Shown here: piece by piece, positions 56,373 through 64,000 of the stretch | Layout: each line of letters begins with the position of its first letter | Numbering within the stretch: position 1 is the stretch's first letter | Assembly: GCA_019694435.1 (NCBI GenBank) | Contig: JAIBBZ010000001.1 | Span: 310,001-374,000, forward strand | Length of the DNA: 64,000 nucleotides | Direction: 5' to 3' | From: Pirellulales bacterium | GTDB lineage: Bacteria > Planctomycetota > Planctomycetia > Pirellulales > JAEUIK01 | The notes under the pieces: generated by a model | What the model was told of the DNA's origin: nothing | What the model saw: only the letters and a program-made list of their open reading frames with translations | Databases searched by the model: none | Program-made: the position numbers and the translations under genes

Positions 56373-58109
56373 ATGACGACGACTCTTTTGCCGCGCGCTG
56401 GCCGTCGCCAGCGCTCACTCGTGCATCAATCGACTCCGCATACGAGCGAAACTCGCGCCTCGGCGCGGTCGCTGCCGTGGTGGCGCTCGGGCGCCTGGCG
56501 ATCAACGGCCGTGCTGGGCCTGACCGGCAGCGCGCTGGCGGCGTTGTCGCTGCCGCCGGCGGCGCTCGCGCCCCTCGCTTGGATCGCGCCGATCCCTTGG
56601 CTGTTGCTCGTCGCCCAAGCACAACTCACGGGCCGACGACCCTACGCGATGTTGTGGCTGTGCGGGTTCTTGTGGTGGTTCGCGGTGCTGCATTTCTTGC
56701 GGCTGCCGCACCCGGCCACCGTCGTCGGCTGGTTTGCCATGTCGGCCTACCTGGCGTTCTACCTGCCGGGCTTCGTCGCCCTCGCGCGTAGCGCCGTGCA
56801 TCGCTGGCGCGTGCCGCTGGTGATCGCGGCGCCCGTTGTCTGGGTAGGTCTCGAACTGTTTCGCAGCCACTTTCTCACCGGCTTTTCGATGGCCCAATGG
56901 GGACACACGCAATGGCGCTGGATCGAACTGATCCAGATCGCCGACCTGGCGGGCGGCTATGCCGTGAGCGGATTGCTGATCTTCGTCGCCGCTTGTTTGA
57001 CCGTGGCCGTCACGGCGTTGCCGCGCCGCGCAGGACTGGTGCCCTTGGCGATGGCCGCCGTCGCGGTGGGCACCACGTTGGGCTACGGCTACTGGCGCAC
57101 AGCGAATGTCGCCACGCGCCCTGGCCCGACGGTGGCCATCATCCAAGGTTCGATCGACACCGAATTGAAATGGGACCCGAACCAGGCCGAGCGCGTCCAT
57201 CGCGAGTATCTCGACTTGACCTACCGGGCCGTAGAGGAGCGCAGCAAGCTCGACGCGGTGATCTGGCCCGAGACGATGTATCGCGAGGCACTGCTCACCT
57301 ATGCGCCCGACGCCGCGCCCGAACCCGGCGACGATTGGACGTTTGCCGAACTCGAAGAGGCGGCCGCCAGCCAGCAGCGCCGGCTGCGCAACATGGTCGC
57401 GAGCGTCGGCACGCCGATGTTGCTGGGCGTCGATACGCTCGATTTTGGCCCCGGCGTCACGCACTCGTACAACTCGGCCATCCTGGTCGAACCCGGCGGC
57501 GAGATCGCGGCACGATACGACAAGATGCACCCGGTCATCTTCAGCCACGAGTACATCCCGCTGAGCCGGACGTTTCCCAGCATCTACAAGCTGACGCCCT
57601 TCAAGCGCGGGCTGGAGCCGGGCCGTGAGCCGGTCGCCGTGCCGTTGGGCAACGCCACGGCAGCCGTGAGCATCTGCTACGAAAACGTGCTCCCGCATTT
57701 GATTGCCCGGCAGGTGCGCACGCTGCGCTCGCAGGGCCACGAGCCCGACTTGTTGGTCAACTTGACCAACGACGGCTGGTTCTGGGGTTCGAGCGAATTG
57801 GATCTGCACCTGATGTGCGCGGCGTTTCGAGCCTTGGAATGCCGCAAGCCGATGATCGTCGCGGCCAACACCGGCTTCTCGGCGCACATCGACGCATCGG
57901 GCCGGGTGGTCGCGCGCGGTCCACGCCGTGCGACGGGCACCATCGTGACCGAGGTCCCGCTCGACGGGCGCGCCAGCATCTATCTGGCCATCGGCGACTG
58001 GCCTGCAGGGCTGTGCCTGCTTGCTTGCGTGGGCCTGATGCTCGGCGGCTTACAAGCCCGGTATAGCGACCGGCAACGTGCTCGGGCGTTGCTCAATCAG
58101 CCCTGCTGA
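56373..58109 (+). CDS. lnt: Apolipoprotein N-acyltransferase
   Basis: A 578-residue integral membrane enzyme that adds the third acyl chain to lipoproteins. About six to eight membrane helices precede a periplasmic nitrilase-like domain with the catalytic triad Glu (VIWPETMY), Lys (RYDKMHPV) and Cys (SICYENVLP). One C-terminal helix follows. The first ~35 residues are polar and unusual for Lnt; the start at 56373 is the only good one. It confirms a diderm lipoprotein pathway. It ends just before the mre promoter region. Confidence 0.94.
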   Translation: MTTTLLPRAGRRQRSLVHQSTPHTSETRASARSLPWWRSGAWRSTAVLGLTGSALAALSLPPAALAPLAWIAPIPWLLLVAQAQLTGRRPYAMLWLCGFLWWFAVLHFLRLPHPATVVGWFAMSAYLAFYLPGFVALARSAVHRWRVPLVIAAPVVWVGLELFRSHFLTGFSMAQWGHTQWRWIELIQIADLAGGYAVSGLLIFVAACLTVAVTALPRRAGLVPLAMAAVAVGTTLGYGYWRTANVATRPGPTVAIIQGSIDTELKWDPNQAERVHREYLDLTYRAVEERSKLDAVIWPETMYREALLTYAPDAAPEPGDDWTFAELEEAAASQQRRLRNMVASVGTPMLLGVDTLDFGPGVTHSYNSAILVEPGGEIAARYDKMHPVIFSHEYIPLSRTFPSIYKLTPFKRGLEPGREPVAVPLGNATAAVSICYENVLPHLIARQVRTLRSQGHEPDLLVNLTNDGWFWGSSELDLHLMCAAFRALECRKPMIVAANTGFSAHIDASGRVVARGPRRATGTIVTEVPLDGRASIYLAIGDWPAGLCLLACVGLMLGGLQARYSDRQRARALLNQPC

Positions 58110-58560
58110 TCAAGACGATTCTGCGGGTTGATCCTGTCGTCAGCACCCAAGAAACGGCTTGTGCGGCCGCGCATGTTTTCCAAGCCGCGCAGATTCTCGA
58201 GTTGGCGCTCTGGATAATTGACACAGCTTCTGCAGCCGACTTATACTAAACCGGTCGCTGCGCGGCTGTATCTTCCTATTGGGAAACAGTTTGGGGACTT
58301 TGCTGATGCCCCGGACCGGGATCTGCCCAGGCAGGTTCTCGATCGGCCGGTCGCGGGTTGCAGCGGTTCGCACCAGTCCAGCGTGGCAATGCCAAGCAAC
58401 CACAGCGCCAAACGACGCATGGCGCGCAGTCAGCGATTATCCTGAAATAGGTCGCCCGGTGTAGAAGCTGGGCAGCTTGGAACAGACAGACAGGTCCACG
58501 TCCCGCGAGACTTCCTCTCCCGATCAAGAGGGTGGCCGCAGGGCGGTAAGGTGAGGCGCG
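58110..58560. other. 451-base region between lnt and the mre cluster; long 5' leader
   Basis: Holds a strong promoter (58218-58247) whose transcript would carry a leader of about 300 bases before the first gene. The leader has several short GC-rich inverted repeats, for example a 5-base CCTCT/AGAGG stem near 58515-58535, but no T-run terminator and no class of RNA that I recognise. No supported gene. Confidence 0.5.
58218..58247 (+). promoter_or_regulatory. Strong sigma-70-type promoter of the mre cluster
   Basis: TTGACA (58218-58223), a perfect -35, and TATACT (58242-58247) with an 18-base spacer, in an AT-rich patch. It is the closest match to consensus in this window. It lies 314 bases before the start of the MreC-like gene. 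Confidence 0.8.
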
Positions 58561-59397
58561 ATGAATCTTCTCGGCAAGGTCTTCGTCATTCTGATCCTGG
58601 TCATGAGCCTGATCTTCATGGCCTTCGCGGTTGGCGTATACGCCACCCATCAGAATTGGTACGTACAAGTCAAGAAGACCCAAAGCGAGCTGCAAGCGGC
58701 CAACACCGACAAGCAGCAGCTCACCCAGCAACTGGCCAACCTGACCGAGCAACTCGACAGCGAGCTGGCCGCACGCCGCGAGGCGGTCGCCAAGCTCGAG
58801 ACCGAAAAGGAACAGATCCTCCAGCAGGTCCGCGGGCTGCAGCAGAAAGAGGACCAACTGGTCGAGGGCGAGCGCCGCGCCGTCGCCGCGATGGAAACCA
58901 CGCAACAATCGCTGGCTGCCTTGCGCGGTGAGGTCGACGCGCTGCGGCAGTCGATCCGCCAGACGCAAACCGAAAAAGAAGAAAACTTTCAGCAAGTCGT
59001 CAAGCTGACCGACGAGTTGAACCAGGCCCAAACGGAGCTGTCACGCGTCAACGAGCGCAACCTGCAACTGACCGAGCAGACCGCGCGGATGAAGACCGTG
59101 CTCGAACTGCACGACCTCGACGAATTCGAGCCGACCGACGGCCAGCCGCCCAAGGTCGACGGCGTCGTCCTGGCCAGCAGCTCGGACGGCATGGTCGAAA
59201 TCTCGCTCGGCTCGGACGACGGCATCCGCCGCGGCAATCAGCTCGAGGTGTACCGGCTCGGCCCGGACGTGAGCAAATACCTGGGACGCATCGAGGTGAT
59301 CCGTACCGCGCCCGACAAGTCGGTCGCCAAGATCATCCCCGAGTTCCGCAAAGGCGTGATCGAAAAGGAAGACCGCGTTGCCACCCGACTCCGCTGA
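58561..59397 (+). CDS. MreC-like coiled-coil membrane protein
   Basis: A 278-residue protein with one N-terminal membrane helix (about residues 7-28), a long coiled coil (about 35-185, rich in Gln/Glu/Leu heptads) and a C-terminal beta domain (about 198-278: VDGVVLASSSDGMVEISLG, DDGIRRGNQLEVYRL). The layout matches MreC, although it is not mreC itself, which lies downstream at 60707. It may be a second scaffold for the elongasome. ATG at 58561 has AAGG/GAGG upstream. The stop overlaps the start of the 75-residue gene by 20 bases. Confidence 0.8.
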   Translation: MNLLGKVFVILILVMSLIFMAFAVGVYATHQNWYVQVKKTQSELQAANTDKQQLTQQLANLTEQLDSELAARREAVAKLETEKEQILQQVRGLQQKEDQLVEGERRAVAAMETTQQSLAALRGEVDALRQSIRQTQTEKEENFQQVVKLTDELNQAQTELSRVNERNLQLTEQTARMKTVLELHDLDEFEPTDGQPPKVDGVVLASSSDGMVEISLGSDDGIRRGNQLEVYRLGPDVSKYLGRIEVIRTAPDKSVAKIIPEFRKGVIEKEDRVATRLR

Positions 59398-59605
59398 GAG
59401 CCGCATCGCGCCGGCCGCCAAGCCCCGCGTCAAGGCCAACATTTACGACGTGCTGTTGATCATCGCGTTTTTGGCGCTGTTGATCGGCTGCCTGATGTTG
59501 TACCTGGAGTGGTCCAACTACCCGTCGACGAAGTATAGCCAGCTCGACGCGCCGGCCACGTACGTCCTGGCCGCCACCCTGGGGCTATCGTCGCCGAACG
59601 CCTGA
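59378..59605 (+). CDS. Small single-pass membrane protein of the mre cluster
   Basis: A 75-residue protein: a short polar N-terminus, one membrane helix (about residues 26-44, VLLIIAFLALLIGCLMLYL) and a C-terminus of about 30 residues. It starts at TTG 59378, with AAGGAA 7 bases upstream, and overlaps the MreC-like gene by 20 bases, which suggests translational coupling. I know of no named family. The position between an MreC-like protein and mreB suggests a role in the elongation complex. Confidence 0.65.
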   Translation: MPPDSAESRIAPAAKPRVKANIYDVLLIIAFLALLIGCLMLYLEWSNYPSTKYSQLDAPATYVLAATLGLSSPNA

Positions 59606-59667
59606 CACGCGGCCGGGCAACGGGTCCGGTACGCTCGACAACCTGTGTTCCAACCCGGTCGGCAAGG

Positions 59668-60717
59668 ATGCTCCCCGGAATCTTAGGACGATTCGCGCCC
59701 GACGTCGCGCTCGACTTGGGCACCGCCAACACCCTCTTGGGTGTACCCGGCGAAGGGATCGTCGTCGACGAGCCCTCGATCGTCGCCGTGGCCGAGACGG
59801 GCCAGGGTGTGCTTGCCCGCGGCAGCGCCGTGGGGCATCTCGCTCGTCAAATGTTCGGCCGCACGTCGACCGCCATTCAAGTCGTCCGGCCGCTGGCCGA
59901 CGGCGCGATTCGCGACTATGCGTTGTGCGAATCGATGTTGCGCTGCCTGCTGGAAAAGGTGCGCCGCGGCGGCTGGTCGCTGCGCCCGCGCGTGCTGGTG
60001 GCCGTTCCCGGTTCGAGCACGCCCGTCGAAAAGCGCGCCGTCTACAGCAGCTTGCATCGCGCCGGCGCGCGCAGCGTGCTCCTGGTGCCCGAGGCCCTGG
60101 CCGCAGCGATCGGCGCCGGGCTGCCCGTGGCCGAACCGGTGGCCAGCCTGATCTGTGACATCGGTGGCGGGACGACCGAAGCGGCCGTGGTCAGTCTGGG
60201 CGACGTCGTGGCGAGCACCTCGATTCGCGTCGGCGGCGATCGCATGGACCAGGCCGTTGTCGATCATCTGCGGCGATCTTACAGCTTGCGGATCGGCCCC
60301 GCCGAGGCCGAACGGCTGCGCATCGAGATCGGCAGCGCCGCCCCTTTAATCGAAGAACTGGTCGACGAGGTTCGCGGAGTCGACGCCGTCAGTGGGTTGC
60401 CGCGCAAAGCCACGATCACCAGCGAAGAGGTCCGCCAAGCGCTCGCCGAGCCGCTCGCGCAAATCGTCGATTGCCTGCGCGCCACGCTCGACCAGACGCC
60501 GCCCGAGCTGGCCGCCGACCTGGTCGATCACGGGCTCACGCTGTGCGGCGGCGGGGCGCTGCTGCGCAACATCGATCGCTTCCTCGGCGACCAGATGGGC
60601 TTGCCCACGCGCGTCGTCGTCGAGCCGCTCACGACCGTGGTCCGCGGCGCGTTGGCCTGTCTCGAAGACCTGCCCGCCTGGCGCGGTGTGCTGGAGTCGA
60701 GCGATCATGCCGCGTGA
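59668..60717 (+). CDS. mreB: Rod shape-determining protein MreB
   Basis: A 349-residue actin homologue that forms membrane-bound filaments guiding cell-wall synthesis. Phosphate 1 LDLGTANTLLG (about residues 15-25), phosphate 2 CDIGGGTTEAAV (about 165-176) and the adenosine motif LCGGGALLRNI (near 290) are present. It overlaps the next gene, mreC, by 11 bases. ATG at 59668. The core MreB fold is complete. Confidence 0.95.
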   Translation: MLPGILGRFAPDVALDLGTANTLLGVPGEGIVVDEPSIVAVAETGQGVLARGSAVGHLARQMFGRTSTAIQVVRPLADGAIRDYALCESMLRCLLEKVRRGGWSLRPRVLVAVPGSSTPVEKRAVYSSLHRAGARSVLLVPEALAAAIGAGLPVAEPVASLICDIGGGTTEAAVVSLGDVVASTSIRVGGDRMDQAVVDHLRRSYSLRIGPAEAERLRIEIGSAAPLIEELVDEVRGVDAVSGLPRKATITSEEVRQALAEPLAQIVDCLRATLDQTPPELAADLVDHGLTLCGGGALLRNIDRFLGDQMGLPTRVVVEPLTTVVRGALACLEDLPAWRGVLESSDHAA

Positions 60718-61672
60718 CGGGCTAGCGCGCGAGCGGCTCGTTGCGGTCGGCCTGGCGCTGGCCGCGACCGCGCTGGCGTGGCTTCCCGAGGCCTCGGTCG
60801 TACCGCTGCGCCAAGCGTGGCGCACCGCGATGCATCCCGGTTGGGTCGTCGCCGCCAACGTGCGCGAACAGACTGCGTCGCTGGCCAACCGGCTCGTCGA
60901 GCGCGGCCAAACGGCCGCACGGATCGCAGCACTCGAGGCCCAATCCTCCGCGCTCTTGCGGGAAAACCTCGAACTGCGGGCACGCATCGCCCGCGCCGCC
61001 CCAAGCGGCGCGGCCGACGATCCAGCCGCTGCATCGCTGCTGCTGCCGCGCGCGCTGCCGGCGCGCGTGCTCGGTCCCCTGGCGTGCGACTCGCTGCGAC
61101 GGACGCTGCTTTGCGACGTCGGCAGCCGCGAGCTGCCGACCGCCGGCGGACTCTTGCTGACCACCGGCGCGACAAAGTGGCGCGCCACAGTCGATCAAGG
61201 AGCCTCCAGCGGTCTCTCCCCGGGCCATCTGGCCCTGGCCGGAACGGTCGTTTGGGGCCAGCTCTGCGAAGTCGGACCCGAAACGAGCGTTGCCCGTCAC
61301 GTTTGCGACGCGGCCTACCGCGACGTCGTCTGGCTCGTGCCGCGCGGACGCGCGCCGGCCGCAGGCGTCGTCTCGGGCGTGTGGCAAGGCACCGGCGAGC
61401 CCGAGGCCCGAGTCGTTCAGGTCGACACCAGCGCGGCCGTCAGCGTGGGCGATGGCGTATATAGCGCCGCGCTACAAGGCGTCTGGCCCGAGCCACCGCG
61501 TTGCGGCGAAGTGACGCGCGTCGAGCGCGCGGCCGACGAACCGCATTGGCGAATCTGGGCACGGCCCGACGCGGCCTTGATCTCGACCACGGACCTCGCC
61601 GTGGTGACGTCCGCTGCGAATCCCGCGCGTCTGGCGGCCCAAGGCGGCGAACCGGGAGCGGTGCAACGATGA
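60707..61672 (+). CDS. mreC: Rod shape-determining protein MreC
   Basis: A 321-residue protein with a short cytoplasmic start, a membrane segment (about residues 9-27), a coiled coil (about 60-100) and a beta-rich periplasmic domain. Sequence similarity in MreC is low; the position between mreB and mreD and the overall layout are the main evidence, with the ARVLGPLACDSLRRTLLCDVG and TVDQGASSGLSPGH blocks matching the first strand of the MreC domain (the latter has the G-x-x-x-G-x-x-x-G of the family). ATG at 60707; the mreD start overlaps the stop (ATGA). Confidence 0.88.
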   Translation: MPRDGLARERLVAVGLALAATALAWLPEASVVPLRQAWRTAMHPGWVVAANVREQTASLANRLVERGQTAARIAALEAQSSALLRENLELRARIARAAPSGAADDPAAASLLLPRALPARVLGPLACDSLRRTLLCDVGSRELPTAGGLLLTTGATKWRATVDQGASSGLSPGHLALAGTVVWGQLCEVGPETSVARHVCDAAYRDVVWLVPRGRAPAAGVVSGVWQGTGEPEARVVQVDTSAAVSVGDGVYSAALQGVWPEPPRCGEVTRVERAADEPHWRIWARPDAALISTTDLAVVTSAANPARLAAQGGEPGAVQR

Positions 61673-62196
61673 TCGCCCTGCGTTGGCTCTTCCTGTTCGT
61701 CGGCATCTACCTGGCCGCGGTGCTCGAAGTGGCGCTGGACCGCGCCTGGTCGGTCGGCGACGTCGCGCCGAGCGTGTTTGTGCTGGTCGCCATTCTGGCC
61801 ATGCAGCTCGGTCGCTTGCGCCCGGCCTGGCTCGTGGCGGGCCTGGTTGGCCTGGCGGCCGATTTGAACGCCGGGGGAATCCTTGGTGTGCGAACCGGGG
61901 GATTGATGCTCGTCGTGGCAGCGATGGAACTGCTGCCGCCCGGGCGTTGGCAGCGACATCCGATATGCCTCTGCGCGACGGTGGGCCTGGCCGCGCTGGC
62001 CGTCGACACCTGGGTCGCGCTGGCCGGCATCGTGGGACTGGCTCCGTCGCTCCCGGCGACCTGGTACGCGCCCCTGGTCAACGGTCTTTACACGGCCGGG
62101 CTCACCCTGCCTTGCACGCTGATCGCCTCGTGGATGGGCGCCGACCGGCAGCCCGCGCCGCACTTTGCCGTGCTGCGAAGTCCGCTATCCCGCTGA
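61669..62196 (+). CDS. mreD: Rod shape-determining protein MreD
   Basis: A 175-residue protein with five or six membrane helices. MreD sequences are poorly conserved; assignment rests on size, topology and position directly between mreC and PBP2. The start at 61669 overlaps the mreC stop by 4 bases. No catalytic residues are expected. Confidence 0.8.
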   Translation: MIALRWLFLFVGIYLAAVLEVALDRAWSVGDVAPSVFVLVAILAMQLGRLRPAWLVAGLVGLAADLNAGGILGVRTGGLMLVVAAMELLPPGRWQRHPICLCATVGLAALAVDTWVALAGIVGLAPSLPATWYAPLVNGLYTAGLTLPCTLIASWMGADRQPAPHFAVLRSPLSR

Positions 62197-62221
62197 GTGC
62201 AAAGCCCCGTTCGCAGGCCTT

Positions 62222-64000
62222 ATGTCCTTCCGCCTCGTACAGCACCGACTGCTCGCACCGCGCGCCGTCGCGCACGACGCGGCCGTCGATCCGCGCAAGC
62301 GATTGTGGGCACTCTACGGGCTGTTTCTGCTCGGGCTGTTGGCCCTCTTCGCGCGGCGCGCGCAGTTGGAGTGGAGTTACGGCGACCGCTACCGCACCGA
62401 GGCCGCACGGCCGCTGGAGCGCCGCATCGTCGTGCCGGCGCCGCGCGGCCGCATCCTCAGTCGCGAAGGTTTGGTGCTGGCCGAAGACGTACCGCGCCGG
62501 GCATTGGCCGTGCACTATCGCTACTTGCAACGCCCGCCGCATCCGGCCTGGCTCCGCTCGCAGGCGCGCCGCGCCTTGCCCGCCGCGCGGCGGCGTGACC
62601 CGGCCGAGATCGCCGCTGAAATGGCGCGCCAAACCGCAATGCTGGACGACCTGCATCAACGCCTGGCCGCGCTGGCCGGCGTGTCGCTCGCCCATTGGCA
62701 AGAATCGACCGGCGCCATCCAGGCGCGCGTCGAGCGCATCGCCGCGAGCGTACGCGAGCGCCGCCGCCGGCGCTGGCTCGAAACCGTCGAGCAACCCGAA
62801 CAAAGCGACGCCTGGCCGGTCCGCGTTAGCCAGTGGCTCGGGGGCCAGCCGCGGCACCCCCTGGCCGATTGGGACACGCTGGTCGTCGCCGAAGAACTCG
62901 ATGCGCACGTGGTCGTCCCCCAGGTTGGTATCGACGTCCTGGCCGAGATCGAGGCTCATCCCCAGCGCTGGCCCGGCGTCGAGATCGTCGAGCAACGGCG
63001 CCGCCGCTACCCGGCCGGCAGTACGGCGCCGCACGTCGTCGGCCTGGCCGGCGATTCTCAACGGACTGGTCTGGAACAAGCGTACGACGCCACCTTGCGC
63101 GGTCACGACGGCTTGCGACTCGAACGCACCGATTCGACCGGCCGCGTGCTCGAAGTCGTCGAGCTCGAATCGATGCAACCCGGCCAAGACGTCGTGCTCT
63201 CGCTCGATCTGACGTTGCAGCGCAACTGCGAGCGGCTGCTCGACGCGGCGCTCGCGCGCCGCGATCAGTTCGCCGCCGCACCTCCTCCTCCCTCGGGCGG
63301 CGCGGCCGTCGTGCTCGACGTGCGCAGCGGCGCCGTCCTGGCCCTGGCCACGGCGCCGCGCTTCGATCCGGCAATCTTTAACGAACCGCACGCGGGCCAG
63401 GCCCAGGCGCTGCTCGACGATCCGCGGGCGCCGCTCGTGAATCGGGCCACGCAGATGGCCATCCCGCCGGGTTCGGTCTTCAAGCTGGTCACCGCCGCGG
63501 CACTGCTCAGCGAACCCGAGTTCGACCCGCGGCGATTGTTCGACTGCCAGGGCTATCTCGAACGCCCCGACCGGCAGCGCTGCGCCATCTTCGTGCGCCG
63601 CGGCGTGGGGCATGGGCCGACCGATCTCACCGCCGCGCTCGGTCAAAGCTGCAACACCTATTTCTTCCATCATGCCCGCGGCCTCGATCCCGACAACCTG
63701 GCCGATTGGGCTCGGCGCTTCGGGCTCGCGAGCCCGACTGGAATCGACCTGCCCGACGAGGCCGCAGGCCAGGTGCCTCGTCCGGAGTTGGGGGCCCCGG
63801 GCCGCGCGACGGGCTGGTCTTCCGCCGACACCGCGGCGCTGGCCATCGGCCAAAGCACGCTGGCCGTCACGCCGCTGGCCGTGGCCCGGATGATGGCCGC
63901 GATCGCCAACGGCGGACGGCTCGTCGAACCGCACCTGGTGCGTGGGCAAGGGATCAGCTTTGCCGACACTTCCGCTAGCCGCGACGACGTGCGCGAAACC
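62222..64000 (+). CDS. mrdA: Penicillin-binding protein 2 (3' end outside window)
   Basis: The frame from ATG 62222 runs to the right edge (593 codons) without a stop. An N-terminal membrane helix (about residues 28-47) and a dimerisation domain (about 60-380) precede the transpeptidase, whose SxxK is Ser418-x-x-Lys421 in PPGSVFKLV and whose SxN is Ser476-Cys-Asn478. The KTG motif would lie outside. This is a class B PBP, the transpeptidase partner of RodA in elongation. A basic/Pro-rich stretch around 80-130 is added to the usual domain. Follows mreD by 25 bases. Confidence 0.93.
   Translation, partial: MSFRLVQHRLLAPRAVAHDAAVDPRKRLWALYGLFLLGLLALFARRAQLEWSYGDRYRTEAARPLERRIVVPAPRGRILSREGLVLAEDVPRRALAVHYRYLQRPPHPAWLRSQARRALPAARRRDPAEIAAEMARQTAMLDDLHQRLAALAGVSLAHWQESTGAIQARVERIAASVRERRRRRWLETVEQPEQSDAWPVRVSQWLGGQPRHPLADWDTLVVAEELDAHVVVPQVGIDVLAEIEAHPQRWPGVEIVEQRRRRYPAGSTAPHVVGLAGDSQRTGLEQAYDATLRGHDGLRLERTDSTGRVLEVVELESMQPGQDVVLSLDLTLQRNCERLLDAALARRDQFAAAPPPPSGGAAVVLDVRSGAVLALATAPRFDPAIFNEPHAGQAQALLDDPRAPLVNRATQMAIPPGSVFKLVTAAALLSEPEFDPRRLFDCQGYLERPDRQRCAIFVRRGVGHGPTDLTAALGQSCNTYFFHHARGLDPDNLADWARRFGLASPTGIDLPDEAAGQVPRPELGAPGRATGWSSADTAALAIGQSTLAVTPLAVARMMAAIANGGRLVEPHLVRGQGISFADTSASRDDVRET

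Noticed and set aside
62102..63949. Minus-strand frame of 615 codons at the right end
   Set aside because: It is the antisense of PBP2, whose SxxK and SxN motifs are clear on the plus strand.

Overview
The window is a GC-rich, densely coded bacterial chromosome segment. It looks planctomycetal (Pirellulales-like): gene content is Gram-negative (Kdo pathway enzymes, an LPS-transport-like protein, Lnt), many proteins are secreted or single-pass and uncharacterised, there is a Tat-exported Gfo/Idh/MocA oxidoreductase, and genes sit in short runs that switch strand often. This assignment is inference from protein character; no rRNA or other phylogenetic marker RNA is present. I see no tRNA, rRNA, CRISPR array, insertion sequence or prophage.

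Layout. 1-8.5 kb: the end of a serine beta-lactamase-like hydrolase, a thioredoxin-like protein, a membrane glycosyltransferase, a hybrid histidine kinase, an SRAP/HMCES-type DNA-lesion protein, class II aldolase and the Kdo genes kdsD-kdsC. 8.5-14.3 kb: a 1026-residue membrane-anchored protein in the place where lptC/lptA normally follow kdsC, then alanine dehydrogenase and rhamnulokinase. 14.3-18.9 kb: a sulfur-assimilation region with an iron-sulfur-type APS reductase (cysH), an Rrf2 regulator without cluster cysteines, and ATP sulfurylase (sat) with its own promoter and terminator. 19.0-19.8 kb: a divergent pair of small genes of less GC-rich composition whose start codons overlap. 19.8-25.5 kb: rsmG, an oxidoreductase and an Hsp70/J-like gene set. 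25.7-33.8 kb: a small basic protein, a BFD-like iron-sulfur protein, an M20 peptidase, rlmN, an ECF sigma factor with a large putative anti-sigma factor, and a GH5-like hydrolase. 33.9-45.1 kb: glgC, a Ca2+/H+ antiporter, small hydrolases, typA behind a terminator-like leader, galT, a hemerythrin-like protein and icd. 45.1-51.4 kb (minus strand): gyrA-gmd-rmd-ugd. 51.7-58.1 kb: a HEAT-repeat protein, pabA/trpG, moeA and lnt. 58.2-64.0 kb: a near-consensus promoter and a 300-base leader ahead of an extended mre cluster (MreC-like coiled-coil protein, small membrane protein, mreB, mreC, mreD, and PBP2 running off the end).

Working together: cysH and sat supply sulfide from sulfate through APS without needing APS kinase; kdsD/kdsC and the OstA-like protein point to a Kdo-containing outer-membrane glycolipid; gmd/rmd/ugd/galT/glgC supply nucleotide sugars for surface or storage polysaccharides; the mre-PBP2 cluster is a cell-wall elongation machine.

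The least explained items are the Hsp70 with a shortened lid beside a J-like/MshEN membrane protein without an HPD motif, the kinase-motif small protein paired head to head with an 84-residue protein, the giant OstA-like protein, and the two leaders (typA and a 102-residue basic protein) with intrinsic-terminator-like hairpins just upstream of the start codon.
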